A stretch of DNA of 64,000 nt from CAVPHV01 sp963821095 (GCA_963821095.1 CAWGCJ010000018.1:1-64000); one strand, 5' to 3'; positions 17,506 through 27,631 are shown, counted from the stretch's first letter. The notes: a model not told the origin generated them from the letters alone. A program made the numbers and translations.

Positions 17506-18873
17506 ATGACACGCAAGCTGCTTGTTCTGCTCGCGGCCGGGGCCATTGCAATGGTCCTCGTCGCACCGGCGGCGACGGCGTACAGCTCGCCCAGCCATTC
17601 GAGCGCGGTGTACGAGGTGACGATCACCAACTTGACCGATGGTCAGCCGCTGTCTCCGGCCGTGGTTGCCACCCACCGACCGGGGGTTCGCCTCTTCCGT
17701 GAGGGGCACCGTGCCTCGGACGCTATCGAGTCAATTGCGGAGAACGGCGACCAGTCGCTCGCCGTTGCTGCGCTCGAAGCGAGCGATCGGGTGACGGACG
17801 TGGTCGATGTGGGAGCGCCACTGACGCTTGCCGGAACGACCGTCGGTGACTTTACCGATTCCGCCACCTTCAAGATCGAGGCCGGCCGCTGGGATCGGTT
17901 GTCGTTTGCTTCGATGCTCATCTGTAGCAACGACGGATTCACCGGGCTCGACGCCATCAAGCTGCCTAAGAGGGGCAACGGAACCGTCACGCACTACGCG
18001 GCGGCATACGACGCAGGGACCGAACGGAACACCGAGGTCAGCGAAGACATCGTTGATCCGTGCAGTGCCCTCGGACCCGTGGCGCTTCCCGGCGATCCGG
18101 ATGGCAACAACAATGACGGCATCAACACCCACGACCGGATCCGCATGCACAAGGGCGTGCGCGGCTCGGGCGAACTTGGCCCGGAGCACGCCTGGGATGG
18201 CCCGATCGCGATGGTCGAGATCACGCTGGTCGGCGATGCGGCCTACGTGCACGACTACACGGTGACACTGCAGAACCTGACCACGGGCCAGCCGTTGTCG
18301 CCTGCGGTCGTTGCCACCCACAGCCCTCGCATGGGGATCTACGAACTCGGTGAGCCGGCATCGGCCGACATCGAGGCGATCGCTGAGAACGGCGACAACA
18401 GCGGAGCCCTGGCCTCGCTGGGTGGCTCCGGTTGGGTGACCGATGTGGTCAACGCCGGCGTGCCGCTCACGCCCTACGGAACGACGGTTGCCGACTTCAC
18501 CGACTCAACCGAGTTCAACATCACCGCCCGCAAGTGGGACCGCGTGTCCTTGGCGTCGATGTTGATCTGCACCAACGACGGCATCGTCGGGGCGGATAGT
18601 CTGCCCCTGCCGCGCTCAGGTTCGGCCACGTACTACCTACTGGGGTACGACGCTGGGACGGAGATGAACACGGAGCTGAGCGCCGACTTGGTAGATCCGT
18701 GCAGTGCGCTCGGACCGGTTGCCCTCGATGGTGATCCCAACGGGAACAACAACGACGGGATCGACACGTCCGATCCGATCGGGTTCCACCCCGGGATTGC
18801 CGTCTCGGGTGACCTGCTCGAGGCGCATGGTTGGATGGGTCCTGTGCTGGCACTGACCATCACCCGCAACTGA
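17506..18873 (+). CDS. Secreted protein with two tandem spondin domains
   Basis: 455 aa. Signal peptide 1-25 (cleavage after ATA). Two homologous domains follow: about 30-225, beginning YEVTITNLTDGQPLSPAVVA, and about 240-455, beginning YTVTLQNLTTGQPLSPAVVA. Each has the spondin_N features IAENGD, SMLICTNDG-like and DPNGNNNDGI-like loops. In bacteria these domains are exported and thought to bind metal or matrix. The domains look like an internal duplication. Start at 17506 with AAGGGAG 5 nt upstream; an upstream frame-open extension has no signal peptide. Confidence 0.85.
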   Translation: MTRKLLVLLAAGAIAMVLVAPAATAYSSPSHSSAVYEVTITNLTDGQPLSPAVVATHRPGVRLFREGHRASDAIESIAENGDQSLAVAALEASDRVTDVVDVGAPLTLAGTTVGDFTDSATFKIEAGRWDRLSFASMLICSNDGFTGLDAIKLPKRGNGTVTHYAAAYDAGTERNTEVSEDIVDPCSALGPVALPGDPDGNNNDGINTHDRIRMHKGVRGSGELGPEHAWDGPIAMVEITLVGDAAYVHDYTVTLQNLTTGQPLSPAVVATHSPRMGIYELGEPASADIEAIAENGDNSGALASLGGSGWVTDVVNAGVPLTPYGTTVADFTDSTEFNITARKWDRVSLASMLICTNDGIVGADSLPLPRSGSATYYLLGYDAGTEMNTELSADLVDPCSALGPVALDGDPNGNNNDGIDTSDPIGFHPGIAVSGDLLEAHGWMGPVLALTITRN

Positions 18874-18894
18874 CGCAACCACTGCAACCAAACG

Positions 18895-18926
18895 GAATGA
18901 GGGGCCGGAAGACCGGCCCCTCATTC
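18895..18926 (+). terminator. Terminator of the spondin gene
   Basis: Arms GAATGAGGGGCCGG (18895-18908) and CCGGCCCCTCATTC (18913-18926), loop AAGA, a perfect 14-bp stem starting 22 nt after the stop. Confidence 0.75.
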
Positions 18927-19045
18927 GCGTGCTGTCTGTGGGATGGCGCCGGTGTGGAGTGGGTGAGATCGGCGCCCAGACAGCTGGTGTTGGTGGTGAA
19001 GGAGAGTTTAGGTTGCAGTGCGCAACTAGTTGGACGTCTTCGCCA

Positions 19046-19086
19046 CCAACAGGGGGGCGGACCATGCGGCCCGCCCCCCTTGTTGG
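19046..19086 (-). terminator. Terminator of beta-helix gene 1
   Basis: CCAACAGGGGGGCGG (19046-19060) pairs with the segment 19071-19086 except for one bulged base. It lies 22 nt past the minus-strand stop at 19108. Confidence 0.7.
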
Positions 19087-19107
19087 TTGTTCTGTGGTCC
19101 GTTGTGC

Positions 19108-20620
19108 CTATCGTCCGTAGTTCCCTCGGCTGGCAAGTGCCTTCGCGAGGCCGGCGCGGTCGCCTCCTGCCGCCTGCGTGGTGGCCGCCGGAGTGCCGGA
19201 CTCACCGCAGCCGATGAGTTCGTTGTCGACACCGAGGTCGACAACCTCATGGCCCCACCAGGCGCACTCGACTGTGTTCTCCGCCGTCATCGGCCGCAGG
19301 AAGATGTCCGCTTCGGCATATTCGAAGTGCGGGAACCAGTTCTTGGCGACGCGCCAGCCGGTCGTCGGGTAGACCGGGACGAACTCCCCAGCCTCTTCGT
19401 CGAAGAAGCCAAGGGGTTCTAGCGTGATGCCACTGACGGCCTTGCCGGTGATCTTGTTGTTGAGGATCCTTCCGTCTGTGCCGACGGCGACGATCCCGTT
19501 GAACGGGGTGTCGTCGATCTCGATCTTGTTCCAACCGATCTTGGTGTTCAACATCGGTTCTCCGTCGAAGGGGCCGAGGTCGATCGCGCCGATTCCGTCG
19601 GCGCCGTCGACAGCGCGGATGTGGTTGCGGATGATCTTCATCGTCGTCGGTGACTCACCGGGATCCCCGAAGGCGAGCACGCCCCAGGAGTGTGCCTCGT
19701 CGATGTGGTTCTGCCCGATGACCGTTCTGCCCCCGGAGCTGTTCTCGTGGACCACGCCCACCGTGACGTTCTTGATCACATTGCCCTGCCACGGGTAGCG
19801 GCCGCCAACGTAGTTGTGCGAGTCCTTCTGGCCGCCGAGGATCACCGCGACGTCATGGCCATCGAAGTGTGACCCACGGATGATCGTGGTGCCGCGCAAC
19901 TGAGCGGGGCAGTCGCCGAAGATGTCACCGATGGGTGGTCTGGCCACGACGCCGAAGAGGAATCCGCCGATCTCAACCTCAGGAAGCGTGAAGTCCGGGT
20001 ACCCATCGCCGGGGCTGTCCACCCCGATGCCGTACACCTGCAGGCGGTGGTCAACGACGTCGGGGCACACCCCGTCGGCGCGGAAGTCGAGTGGTAGCCA
20101 GCAGCGCAGTAAGGCTCCGATTGATGATCGCCACGCCGGGCGCCGGCTCAATGATCTCCCACGGCTCCTCGCATGCCGCTTCGCCACCGACCTCGAACTT
20201 GAGGTCCTTGACCATGACGTCGCTGGCGGCGAATGTCAGCACGGCCAGGTCGTTGGCCTCTGCTCTACGCGCCACGCAGTCGAGGCCGTCGGGCAAGGTC
20301 TTGAGCGTGGTCTCTTCCCTGCCTTCGCCCTTGAATACGCCGTGGAAGCCTTCCGCTTCCAGGAACGACGTGTAGTAGTCGCCGTCGACCAGCATCACCT
20401 TGGCCCACGGCATCGCTACGCCGAGATCCAAAGCACATTGCAGGTTGGTGGTGTCGTCGCCGCCGGATGGCAGCACGGTGATGTTCTTGCCGTCAACTTG
20501 TACGTAGTCCGAGTCACACCCTGAACCGGTGTGATTGTCTGCCGCGGCCGGTGCTACCAACAACACGGATGTCATCAGGGCCAGCGCGGCGAGCGCGATC
20601 ACGCTTCTGCGTGAATGCAT
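19108..20620 (-). pseudogene. Secreted parallel beta-helix protein 1 (frameshifted)
   Basis: The start at 20620 (GGAGGGAAT ribosome site) opens with a signal peptide (1-28, ending APAAA), a conserved N-domain (CDSDYV...LQCALDLG) and then right-handed beta-helix repeats (patterns like NKITGKAVSGITLE) ending in VECAWWGHEV and NNELIGC-like motifs. The frame is interrupted by one extra base at the GG of 20082-20083. Dropping it restores ATTRLRADGVCPD, which matches ATTRLRADETCPPD in the neighbouring paralogue. The restored product is about 503 aa. The clean homology on both sides and the intact terminator suggest a consensus error rather than decay. Such proteins usually bind or cut polysaccharide; no catalytic site is evident. 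Confidence 0.75.
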
Positions 20621-20778
20621 ATTCCCTCCAAGCTTGTCTCCCCCTCGTGCGGCGGGAGCCTCACGCAGCCCGTGGAGGTTTTGGTCGGTTCCCCAGAGGA
20701 AACGATGTCCCAGTGGTTGATGGGCTGCTCTTTCAACCTACCTATCGGATTGCCGTGATGTGGAAGATTCTTCACAAT

Positions 20779-20816
20779 GAAGTGGGGGCGGACCGGTCCT
20801 GGTCCGCCCCCACTTC
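20779..20816 (-). terminator. Terminator of beta-helix gene 2
   Basis: Perfect 16-bp stem: GAAGTGGGGGCGGACC (20779-20794), loop GGTCCT, complementary arm 20801-20816. It lies 25 nt beyond the restored stop codon at 20841. Confidence 0.75.
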
Positions 20817-20840
20817 AAATCGTTGCCTAGGTTGTTGCCG

Positions 20841-22319
20841 CTACCGGCCGAACCGTGTGGGGATCGGCTTGGCGGTGGCTCGGTCGAACCGGCGCCCTGC
20901 ACCGCAGCGAACGGGGCGGGTGCGGTGGCGCATCCGATGAGTTCGTTGTTGAGGCCGAAGTCGAGGACCTCATGGCCCCACCAGGCGCACTCGACCAGGT
21001 TGTCTTCGGTGGCGTCCCACAGCACGATGTCGGCCAGGCCGAACTCGAAGTGCGGGAACCAGTTCCGGGTGACGTGCCATCCCTGTGATGGGTAAATGGT
21101 GACGAACTCGCCGAGGTCTTCGTCAAAATACCCGATGCCGTCGATCATGATGCCGCTGCCGGCGGCACCCGTGATCTTGTTGCCCTTGATCACACCATCA
21201 GTACCAATGACGTAGATCCCGTTGTATTCGCTGTCGACCAACTCGATCTGGTTCCAACCGATTAGGGGATCGATCTGGGGCTCTCCGCCCTCTGCGGGTC
21301 CAAAATCGAATACGCCAATACCATCCGCGCCGGACTGGCCAAGGATCTTGTTCCGCTTGACGACGAACCTGCTCGTCTCCCCGTCGCCCGGGTGACCCTC
21401 CGCCAGCACACCCAAGAAGTGGACATCGAGGATGGCGTTGCCTTTGACCTTCACGGTGGCATTGCTGCTGGCGGCCGTGGCGACTCCGACACCTGCGTTC
21501 TCAATCGTGTTGCCATGCCAGGGTTCCCATCCACCGATCATGATGTTCGAGTCCTCGGTGTCGCCGACGAACATCGCAAAAAGCTGACCTGAGAAATGCG
21601 AATTCCTCACTAGGACTGGACCACGAAGTCTGGTTGCGCATTCCGCTTCCTGGTCGAGGCCGGGCTGTCCAACCAAGATCCCCGGATCTGAACCCTGTGA
21701 TCGACTCCCCGGGCTGAAACTCGCTCTCCACGCCGATCCCGTAGACCCGAAATCGATGTTCGACGTCCGGAGGGCATGTCTCGTCGGCCCGGAGACGGGT
21801 TGTGGCAAACAAACCGATGACGCTCTCCTCTTCGAAGGGGTTCGGCACTGCACAGGCCTTCTCACCACCAATGCCAAAAGTGAGACCCTTGACCATGACG
21901 TCGCTGGCGGCGAAGGTCAGCAGCGCCGTGTCCCCGGCCTCGTCGAACCGAGCAGCACAGTCGAGGCCCCCAGGGCCGTCGGGCAACGTCAGGAGCCGGG
22001 TGTGCTCTCGACCGGCACCCATGAAGACGCCGGCGAAGTCCTCGGCTTCGAGGAAATTGGTGTAGTAGTCGCCGGCGACGAGCATGATCTTGGCCCAATC
22101 TCGGGCGGCTCCGTAGTCCAGAGCGCATTGGAGATTGTCCGTATCGTCGACACCGTTGGGTAGCACGGTCACCATGTAGGGCCATTCGTGGATTTGGACG
22201 TACTCCGAGTCGCAAGGGTTGCCGGATTCTCCTCCGGTGCCGGCGGCTGGTGCCATGAACAGCACGGATGCCACGAGCATCATGACGACGAGTACGAACC
22301 CACTGTTGCGCGTTCGCAT
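20841..22319 (-). pseudogene. Secreted parallel beta-helix protein 2 (twice frameshifted)
   Basis: Paralogue of the gene at 19108-20620: same signal peptide type, same N-domain (CDSEYVQI, DNLQCALDYG, LTFAASDVMVKGLTFG) and same C-terminal VECAWWGHEVLDFGLNNELIGC. As written, the frame breaks twice: an extra base somewhere in 21670-21715 and a missing base near 20888. Correcting the second yields the ending DRATAKPIPTRFGR-stop, matching DRAGLAKALASRGNYGR-stop in paralogue 1 and placing the terminator just downstream. The start has GGAGGGAAC before the ATG at 22319. The pair is a tandem duplication, each copy with its own terminator. Confidence 0.7.
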
Positions 22320-22541
22320 GTTCCCTCCACTCTTGTTCTCTCGCGTTTCTCAGCGACCCGACCTGTAGCGGGATGCCCAGGGACGGTTCAGGGTTGTACG
22401 AGAGAAACTGGTGCCCTTCCCCCTTCCCCTTTCGATCAGGCCACCACTCGCCATCGTGGGGATGGGCCTCGGCCAGGCCAGGGGGAAACGGCCTCATCGG
22501 GTTCGAGTGCGATCGTTGCCGTCCGCAACTACCCTGACCGA

Positions 22542-23012
22542 ATGGAGCCAACCCGCACCCAGATCACCCCCGCCAAGATGCACGCATGGCGAACGTTCCT
22601 CACGACCCATGCCGCAGTCATCGATGCCCTGGGCAAGGACATGGAGTCCGCCATCGGCTTGCCGCTCACCTGGTACGAAGTGCTGCTCATTCTGAAGGAG
22701 TCCGATGATGGTCGGCTCCGTATGCACGAACTGGCCGAGTCGCTGCTGCTCAGCCGAAGTGCCGCTACACGGTTTGTCGACCGGATGGAGGCCGCCGATC
22801 TCGTCCGCAGAGAGAGTTGTCTCGCCGATGGGCGGGGCACCTTCGTTGTGATGACGGACCACGGTCTGGACACCTTTCGCCGGGCGGCGCCGGTGCACCT
22901 CGCCGGGATCGATCGTTACTTCACCGGGAACATCACCACCGAAGAAGCCAATGAGATGGTGGAGTCGTTTGGCCGTGTCCTCGATGGGCTGGCCACCGAG
23001 CCGCAGGGCTAG
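22542..23012 (+). CDS. MarR-family transcriptional regulator
   Basis: 156 aa. Winged helix: LTWYEVLLILKES, then MHELAESLLLSRSAATRFVDRMEAADLV as the recognition helix region, then the wing RRESCLADGRGTFVVMTDHG, with a C-terminal dimer helix. The ATG at 22542 follows TACCCT (22530-22535) by 6 nt and has no Shine-Dalgarno, as in leaderless actinobacterial messages; a longer upstream frame is rejected. It overlaps the LOG gene tail-to-tail by 4 nt. The target is unknown. Confidence 0.85.
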   Translation: MEPTRTQITPAKMHAWRTFLTTHAAVIDALGKDMESAIGLPLTWYEVLLILKESDDGRLRMHELAESLLLSRSAATRFVDRMEAADLVRRESCLADGRGTFVVMTDHGLDTFRRAAPVHLAGIDRYFTGNITTEEANEMVESFGRVLDGLATEPQG

Positions 23013-23560
23013 AAGTCGCCCAGAGCCCGGCTCACCGCTGCGACGGCCTCGTCAACATCGTCAACGCAGGTGACCAGGGTTCCGTCCGTAGCCAGATCCT
23101 CGGACAGGTCGGCAACGATTCGCCGCCACCGATCCCCGACGGCGATCACCGGCTTGGCGGTCTCCTCTGAGAATTGGGCGACAAACGCGACGTTCCAGGC
23201 GATCACCAGTTCGGCGAGCGTGCCGATGCTGCCGTCGAGCGCAATCGCGCCGTCAGAGCGGGCGAGCATGACATGGATTCGCTCAGTGAGCGTGGCGGTG
23301 GGCACCTCTTCGGCCACGAACACATTTGCTCCAATCCTGCCGGAAAACACCTCTGGAGCCGTGAACCCGATGACATGGCCGCCGGCCTCGGCGGCTCCCC
23401 GCGAGACGGCCTCCATGATTCCGCCGTAACCGCCGGTGGCGACGGCAAACCCCGCCGCGGCGAGGCCGGAGCCGCAGCGCACGGCGGCCCCCCAGTCGGG
23501 ATGATCAGGAGGTGTCTGTGACGCGCCGAAGACGGCGATCACCGGTGAGTTCGTTGTCAT
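23009..23560 (-). CDS. LOG-family nucleotide-binding protein
   Basis: 183 aa. Rossmann-like fold of the LOG/TIGR00725 group: FGAS near the N-terminus, TGGYGGIMEAVSRGA (about 42-56), and DGSIGTLAE at 109-117 in place of the canonical PGGxGTxxE. True LOG enzymes are cytokinin-type phosphoribohydrolases; the altered second motif puts this in the less-characterised branch. The ATG at 23560 overlaps the end of the membrane-protein gene (ATGA), so the two are coupled. Confidence 0.8.
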   Translation of the reverse strand: MTTNSPVIAVFGASQTPPDHPDWGAAVRCGSGLAAAGFAVATGGYGGIMEAVSRGAAEAGGHVIGFTAPEVFSGRIGANVFVAEEVPTATLTERIHVMLARSDGAIALDGSIGTLAELVIAWNVAFVAQFSEETAKPVIAVGDRWRRIVADLSEDLATDGTLVTCVDDVDEAVAAVSRALGDF

Positions 23561-24168
23561 AGCCCCGGAAGATAGTTGTGGTCCTGGTCGGGCACCACGC
23601 CGGCCGGGTCCGGAGCCGATTCCACCCGGAGTTCGGTGAGCATCACCAGGCAACTCCCGGCCAGGAGCATGAAGGAGGCGATCGCCGCCAGGTTGGCGCG
23701 GCGAGCGGCATCCAGCGTCTCGCCACCGATCACGGCGCCGATCAGCGTGGCGGCGACAAACCCAACGATCCCGGCCACAACCATGATCTTGCGCGTGTTC
23801 GGTCGGCGTCTCATCGGGTTGTAGCGCACCCAGGTTGCGGAGAGGATCGCGGCTGAGGTCCCCACGAGGTAGACCATGGGGCGGATCCACCCGTCGAACG
23901 CGTCTCGGGCGCCATCGACTCTGGCGAGTGACCCGCGTCCATCTTCGACCGCGGCCAGCCGCCAGTTGACGACGATGAGGACAAGGGCCGCTGCAGCAGC
24001 CAACACGATCAGGATGACAAGCACCGGCGTGAGGAGATGCCCGACGTCCCGTCCCGAAGGACGGCCCGCCGGCATGGCGCCGCGCTCCCTGAGCTCACGG
24101 CGTGACACGTGCGTCGCAACCGTGGGTTGGAGGACGATACCGGTCGGGGGCTTGGCGGAGGATGCCAT
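23557..24168 (-). CDS. Hypothetical four-helix membrane protein
   Basis: 203 aa. Hydrophobic segments at about 46-68, 96-112, 128-148 and 160-178 predict four membrane helices with a cytoplasmic Arg-rich loop (RYNPMRRRPNTRK). The family is not recognised. It is translationally coupled to the downstream LOG gene. Codon use is normal for the window. Confidence 0.65.
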   Translation of the reverse strand: MASSAKPPTGIVLQPTVATHVSRRELRERGAMPAGRPSGRDVGHLLTPVLVILIVLAAAAALVLIVVNWRLAAVEDGRGSLARVDGARDAFDGWIRPMVYLVGTSAAILSATWVRYNPMRRRPNTRKIMVVAGIVGFVAATLIGAVIGGETLDAARRANLAAIASFMLLAGSCLVMLTELRVESAPDPAGVVPDQDHNYLPGL

Positions 24169-24231
24169 GACCCCGCGACGTTACCTCGTGGCTGGTTGCC
24201 GCCGGGGAGATAGCGACACCGTCACGACACG

Positions 24232-24259
24232 ACAGCGCCCCTGCGGAGAGGGGCGCTGT
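24232..24259 (-). terminator. Terminator after the single-pass membrane protein gene
   Basis: ACAGCGCCCCT (24232-24242), loop GCGGAG, AGGGGCGCTGT (24249-24259): an 11-bp perfect stem beyond the minus-strand stop at 24378. Confidence 0.6.
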
Positions 24260-24377
24260 GTGGAGGAGGAGAGAGTGCTCTCCGCCGGATTGGCTCCGAC
24301 AGGTGAGCTGGTTCCCTGGTTCATCATCAGGAACGCACCCGAAGCAGGAATCGTTCCCAAAAACAATCTGAAAAGGA

Positions 24378-24845
24378 CTACTCGGTGGCAGCCGGGTCGT
24401 TGTCGCCGGAGTCGTCGGAGGGAGCGTGGTTCGCGGTGACCGCCGATTGGTCGGGGTCGACCGGGTCCGGGCGAGGCTCTCCGCAACGAAGATGGACCTG
24501 GTTGAACTCTGCCTCGGCCGGTTGGACGCCCGCATCCACCTCGTAGTGAAGGACCCCGTCCGAGCACCCGGAGCGAACTGAGCCGTCCCGATGCCACACC
24601 CGCAGCTTCACCGAGGTCTGGACTTCCTCACCACCGGGGATGTCGTTGAGGCCGAGGTCGGCTGCTTCCTCTTCAATGAGGTCCTCAATGCTTGGCGTGG
24701 TGCGCTCCGGCTCGAACTGCTGGATCTTCTTGTGCTGCTTCGCCATCGGCTTCTCATCGACCCACTCGTTGCGCTTGACGAACATTCGTCCGAGGGTGAA
24801 GGTGATTGCGACCACGACAATCAAAATCCCAACTGCAAGCTCCAT
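24378..24845 (-). CDS. Single-pass membrane-anchored hypothetical protein
   Basis: 155 aa. An N-terminal membrane helix (about 3-21) is followed by a polar, acidic cytoplasmic region and a small domain with two Cys (C93 and C120 approximately), ending in an Asp/Pro-rich tail. Not recognised. It lies 35 nt downstream of manC on the same strand and is probably cotranscribed. Confidence 0.6.
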   Translation of the reverse strand: MELAVGILIVVVAITFTLGRMFVKRNEWVDEKPMAKQHKKIQQFEPERTTPSIEDLIEEEAADLGLNDIPGGEEVQTSVKLRVWHRDGSVRSGCSDGVLHYEVDAGVQPAEAEFNQVHLRCGEPRPDPVDPDQSAVTANHAPSDDSGDNDPAATE

Positions 24846-24880
24846 CTCGTTGTCTGCTCCCCGTGCGCTCTCTTGTCCGG

Positions 24881-26266
24881 CTAGGCCTCTTGCCCTGCCA
24901 TATCGTTGATCGTCACTGCGATGATCTCGAGCTCCTCAGAGCCCGTGTTTGTTATGTGATAGCTGGTATCCGTCGCCAGCGACAGGTGCCCGCCGGGGGT
25001 GAACTCTTGGCTGGAGTCGCCGTCGAGGATCACCGCGGTACCGGCCATCACCACCCATTCTTCGGCAAGTGCGCCGCTCGGCTGGAGTGTGAACTCCGCT
25101 CCGGGCGCAACTACTAGTCGGCGCACTGCGCCGTTGGGTCCGGCGTCAAAACGGTGCTGTCGGCCCCATGCCTGGGTTTCCGTGGCGGGTGTGATCACCT
25201 CGGTGCGTTGTGCCGCTTTGAGTTGATCGACCACGAGGCGCACGTCCTGGACACGTGAACGCGGCGCGACCAGCACCGCGTCGGGGGTTTCGACGATGAC
25301 GACGTCGGTGACATCTATCGCCGCGACCAGCCGGCTCTGTGCTCTGATGTACGAGCCGGCGGCGTCGATGGCGATCACGTCACCCTGGATGACGTTGCCG
25401 GCCTCGTCCTTGTTCGCCACGTTCCACAGCGCCGCCCAGCTGCCGACATCGTTCCATCCTGCCGCCAGTGGTACGACAACGGCTTCGGAAGTGCGCTCCA
25501 TCACGGCATAGTCGATCGAATCCGAGCGGCACGCCGCGAACGCAGTCGGCTCCAGATGGAGGCCACCATCGAGTTGCCCACCCTCCACTGCGGCCTCGGT
25601 GGAGGCGAGGATGTCCGGTCCATACTTCTCGAGTTCCTCGAGGAAGCGAGAGGCACGGAACATGAACATCCCGCTGTTCCAGTAGTAGTCACCGCTCTCC
25701 ACATAGCGGGCCGCCGTCGCGGCGTCGGGCTTCTCGACGAACGCAGCCACTTCGTAGGCGTCGGATGCGACCCGGGTGCCGCGATGCACGTACCCGTAGC
25801 CGGTCTCGGCGTACTCGGGGATGATTCCGAACGTCACCAGTTTGCCGGCGGCGGCCTGCGTGGCGCCGACGGCCATCGCACTCTGGAACGCGGCCTCGTC
25901 GCCGATAACGTGATCGGCCGGCAGGATCAGCAGAGTCGGATCGGCACCTGCTTTGGCTTCGATCAGCGCTGCAGCGGCGACCGCCGGGGCCGTGTTGCGG
26001 CCCATCGGCTCGAGGATGATACGGGTGGGGTCGAAGCCGGCGTTGGCCAGTTCGTGGGCGACCAGGTGTTGGTGGAGGTGGCTGCAGACGACAACAGGGT
26101 CGGCGATGCCGGCAATACCGTCCAGCCGATCGATCGTCGCCCGCAGCATGGTGCGATCGTCAACCATGGCGAGCAATTGCTTTGGCTCTGCGGAGCGCGA
26201 GACCGGCCAAAGCCGGGTACCGCTTCCGCCCGAGAGGATGACAGGGACTATTGATTCAAGGCTCAT
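24881..26266 (-). CDS. manC: Mannose-1-phosphate guanylyltransferase / mannose-6-phosphate isomerase
   Basis: 461 aa. Nucleotidyltransferase domain with GGSGTRLWP (13-21), AEPKQLL, and the later FVEKPD and WNSGMF motifs. The C-terminal region (about 345-455) is the double-stranded beta-helix of the bifunctional AlgA/ManC type. It makes GDP-mannose for glycan synthesis and would feed polymers such as those handled by the LCP protein. The start at 26266 (MSLESIVPVILSGG) matches homologues; a longer open frame reaching 27463 runs antisense to the aminotransferase gene and is not coding. Confidence 0.92.
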   Translation of the reverse strand: MSLESIVPVILSGGSGTRLWPVSRSAEPKQLLAMVDDRTMLRATIDRLDGIAGIADPVVVCSHLHQHLVAHELANAGFDPTRIILEPMGRNTAPAVAAAALIEAKAGADPTLLILPADHVIGDEAAFQSAMAVGATQAAAGKLVTFGIIPEYAETGYGYVHRGTRVASDAYEVAAFVEKPDAATAARYVESGDYYWNSGMFMFRASRFLEELEKYGPDILASTEAAVEGGQLDGGLHLEPTAFAACRSDSIDYAVMERTSEAVVVPLAAGWNDVGSWAALWNVANKDEAGNVIQGDVIAIDAAGSYIRAQSRLVAAIDVTDVVIVETPDAVLVAPRSRVQDVRLVVDQLKAAQRTEVITPATETQAWGRQHRFDAGPNGAVRRLVVAPGAEFTLQPSGALAEEWVVMAGTAVILDGDSSQEFTPGGHLSLATDTSYHITNTGSEELEIIAVTINDMAGQEA

Positions 26267-26370
26267 GGTCGCCAATGTATCGAGTTGTGGTGTCCGCGGC
26301 GAGTAGCGGCACTCGGGTCGTCGTTCGGGACGCAGCGTCGTAGTCTGCGGCGGCACGCTGAGGAGGTGCC

Positions 26371-27631
26371 ATGTCCTTCGACCCAATGTTGGCCCGCATG
26401 CAGTTTCCCGCCCTGCGCCGTCGGGTAGGATGGGCGGGCTGCGCTGTATCTCGATGGACCGGGAGGAACCCAGGTACCGCGGACCGTCATCGACGCCATG
26501 GCCGGGTTCATGGAGGCCGGGGGAAGCAATCACGGCGGCCCATTCGTCACCAGCCGCGAGACCGACGCCACGGCGGCCGCAGCTCGCGAGGCCATGGCGG
26601 ACTTGTTCAACGCGGCGCGCCCGGAGGAGATCTCGTTCGGTCAGAACATGACGAGCATCACGTTGTCGGTGAGTAGGGCGTTGTCGCGCACCTGGGAGCC
26701 GGGCGACGAAATCGTCGTCACGAGACTCGACCACGACGCCAATGTATCGCCCTGGATGATTGCGGCTCGTGAAGCTGGGGCAACGGTGCGCAAGGTCGAC
26801 TTCGACGCCAACGCCGGTTGTAGCCTCGACCCAGCCGCCGTCGCAGCGGTTCTTGGGCCGAAGACGCGACTCGTGGCGGTCACCCACGCCTCCAACGCGG
26901 TCGGCACGATCGTCGATGTCGCCGCGGTTACCGCCGCGGCACATGAGGTTGGCGCGCTCGTCTACGTGGATGCGGTCCACTACACACCGCACGGTTCCGT
27001 CGATGTCCAGGCCACTGGATGTGACTTCTTGGCGGCGTCCTCCTACAAGTTCTTCGGGCCCCACACCGGCGTGCTGTACGGGCGGTACGAGCTTGTCGAC
27101 CAGCTGGAAGCGGTGAAGATTCGGCCTGCACCCGACGAGCCGCCCGGGAAGTGGGAGACCGGTACGCAGAGCTTCGAGAGCTTGGCCGGAGTGGCTGCCG
27201 CCGTCGACTATCTCGCAGAATTGGGGACCGGGGCGAATCGGACGGGCCGCGTTGCGATCACGATGGGATCCACCCAGCAGTACGAGGAAGGGTTGAGTCG
27301 TCGGTTCCTCGATGGCATCGCTGGCGTCGAAGGGGTCACCCTCTACGGCCAAACGGGACCGACCGGCCGAACGCCGACGTTTGCCGTCGCCGTCGCCGGC
27401 TTGAGCGCGGATGAGGTGGCGGAGCGGCTGGGCGAGAAGGGCATCTTCGTCTGGGCCGGCCACTACTACGCCCTCGAGGTCATGTCCTCACTTGGCGTTC
27501 TCGACAGTGGCGGCTTGGTCAGGATCGGCTTCGTCCACTATTCGCTGCCCGAGGAAGTGGACATTGTCGTCGAAGGTCTAGCGCGATTGGCAGCGGGCCG
27601 CAGCTTGGACGACTTGCCGGATCTGGCGTAG
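26371..27631 (+). pseudogene. Class-V aminotransferase, cysteine desulfurase-like (frameshifted)
   Basis: PLP-dependent fold-type I enzyme. The start at 26371 (AGGAGG upstream) reads FDPMLARMQFPALRRRV and should continue DGRAALYLDGPGGTQVPR, but an extra G in the GG of 26428-26429 shifts the frame. The rest, to 27631, shows the substrate/PLP motifs SNHGGPF, THASNAVGT, DAVHYTPHG and the PLP lysine in SSYKFFGPH. The restored product is about 419 aa, right for the family (VC1184-type, role uncertain). A one-base consensus error is the likeliest cause, since downstream coding is fully preserved. Confidence 0.8.

Noticed and set aside
26267..27463. N-terminal extension of manC by about 400 residues
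   Set aside because: It runs antisense through the aminotransferase gene; ManC homologues begin at MSLESIVPVILSGG.
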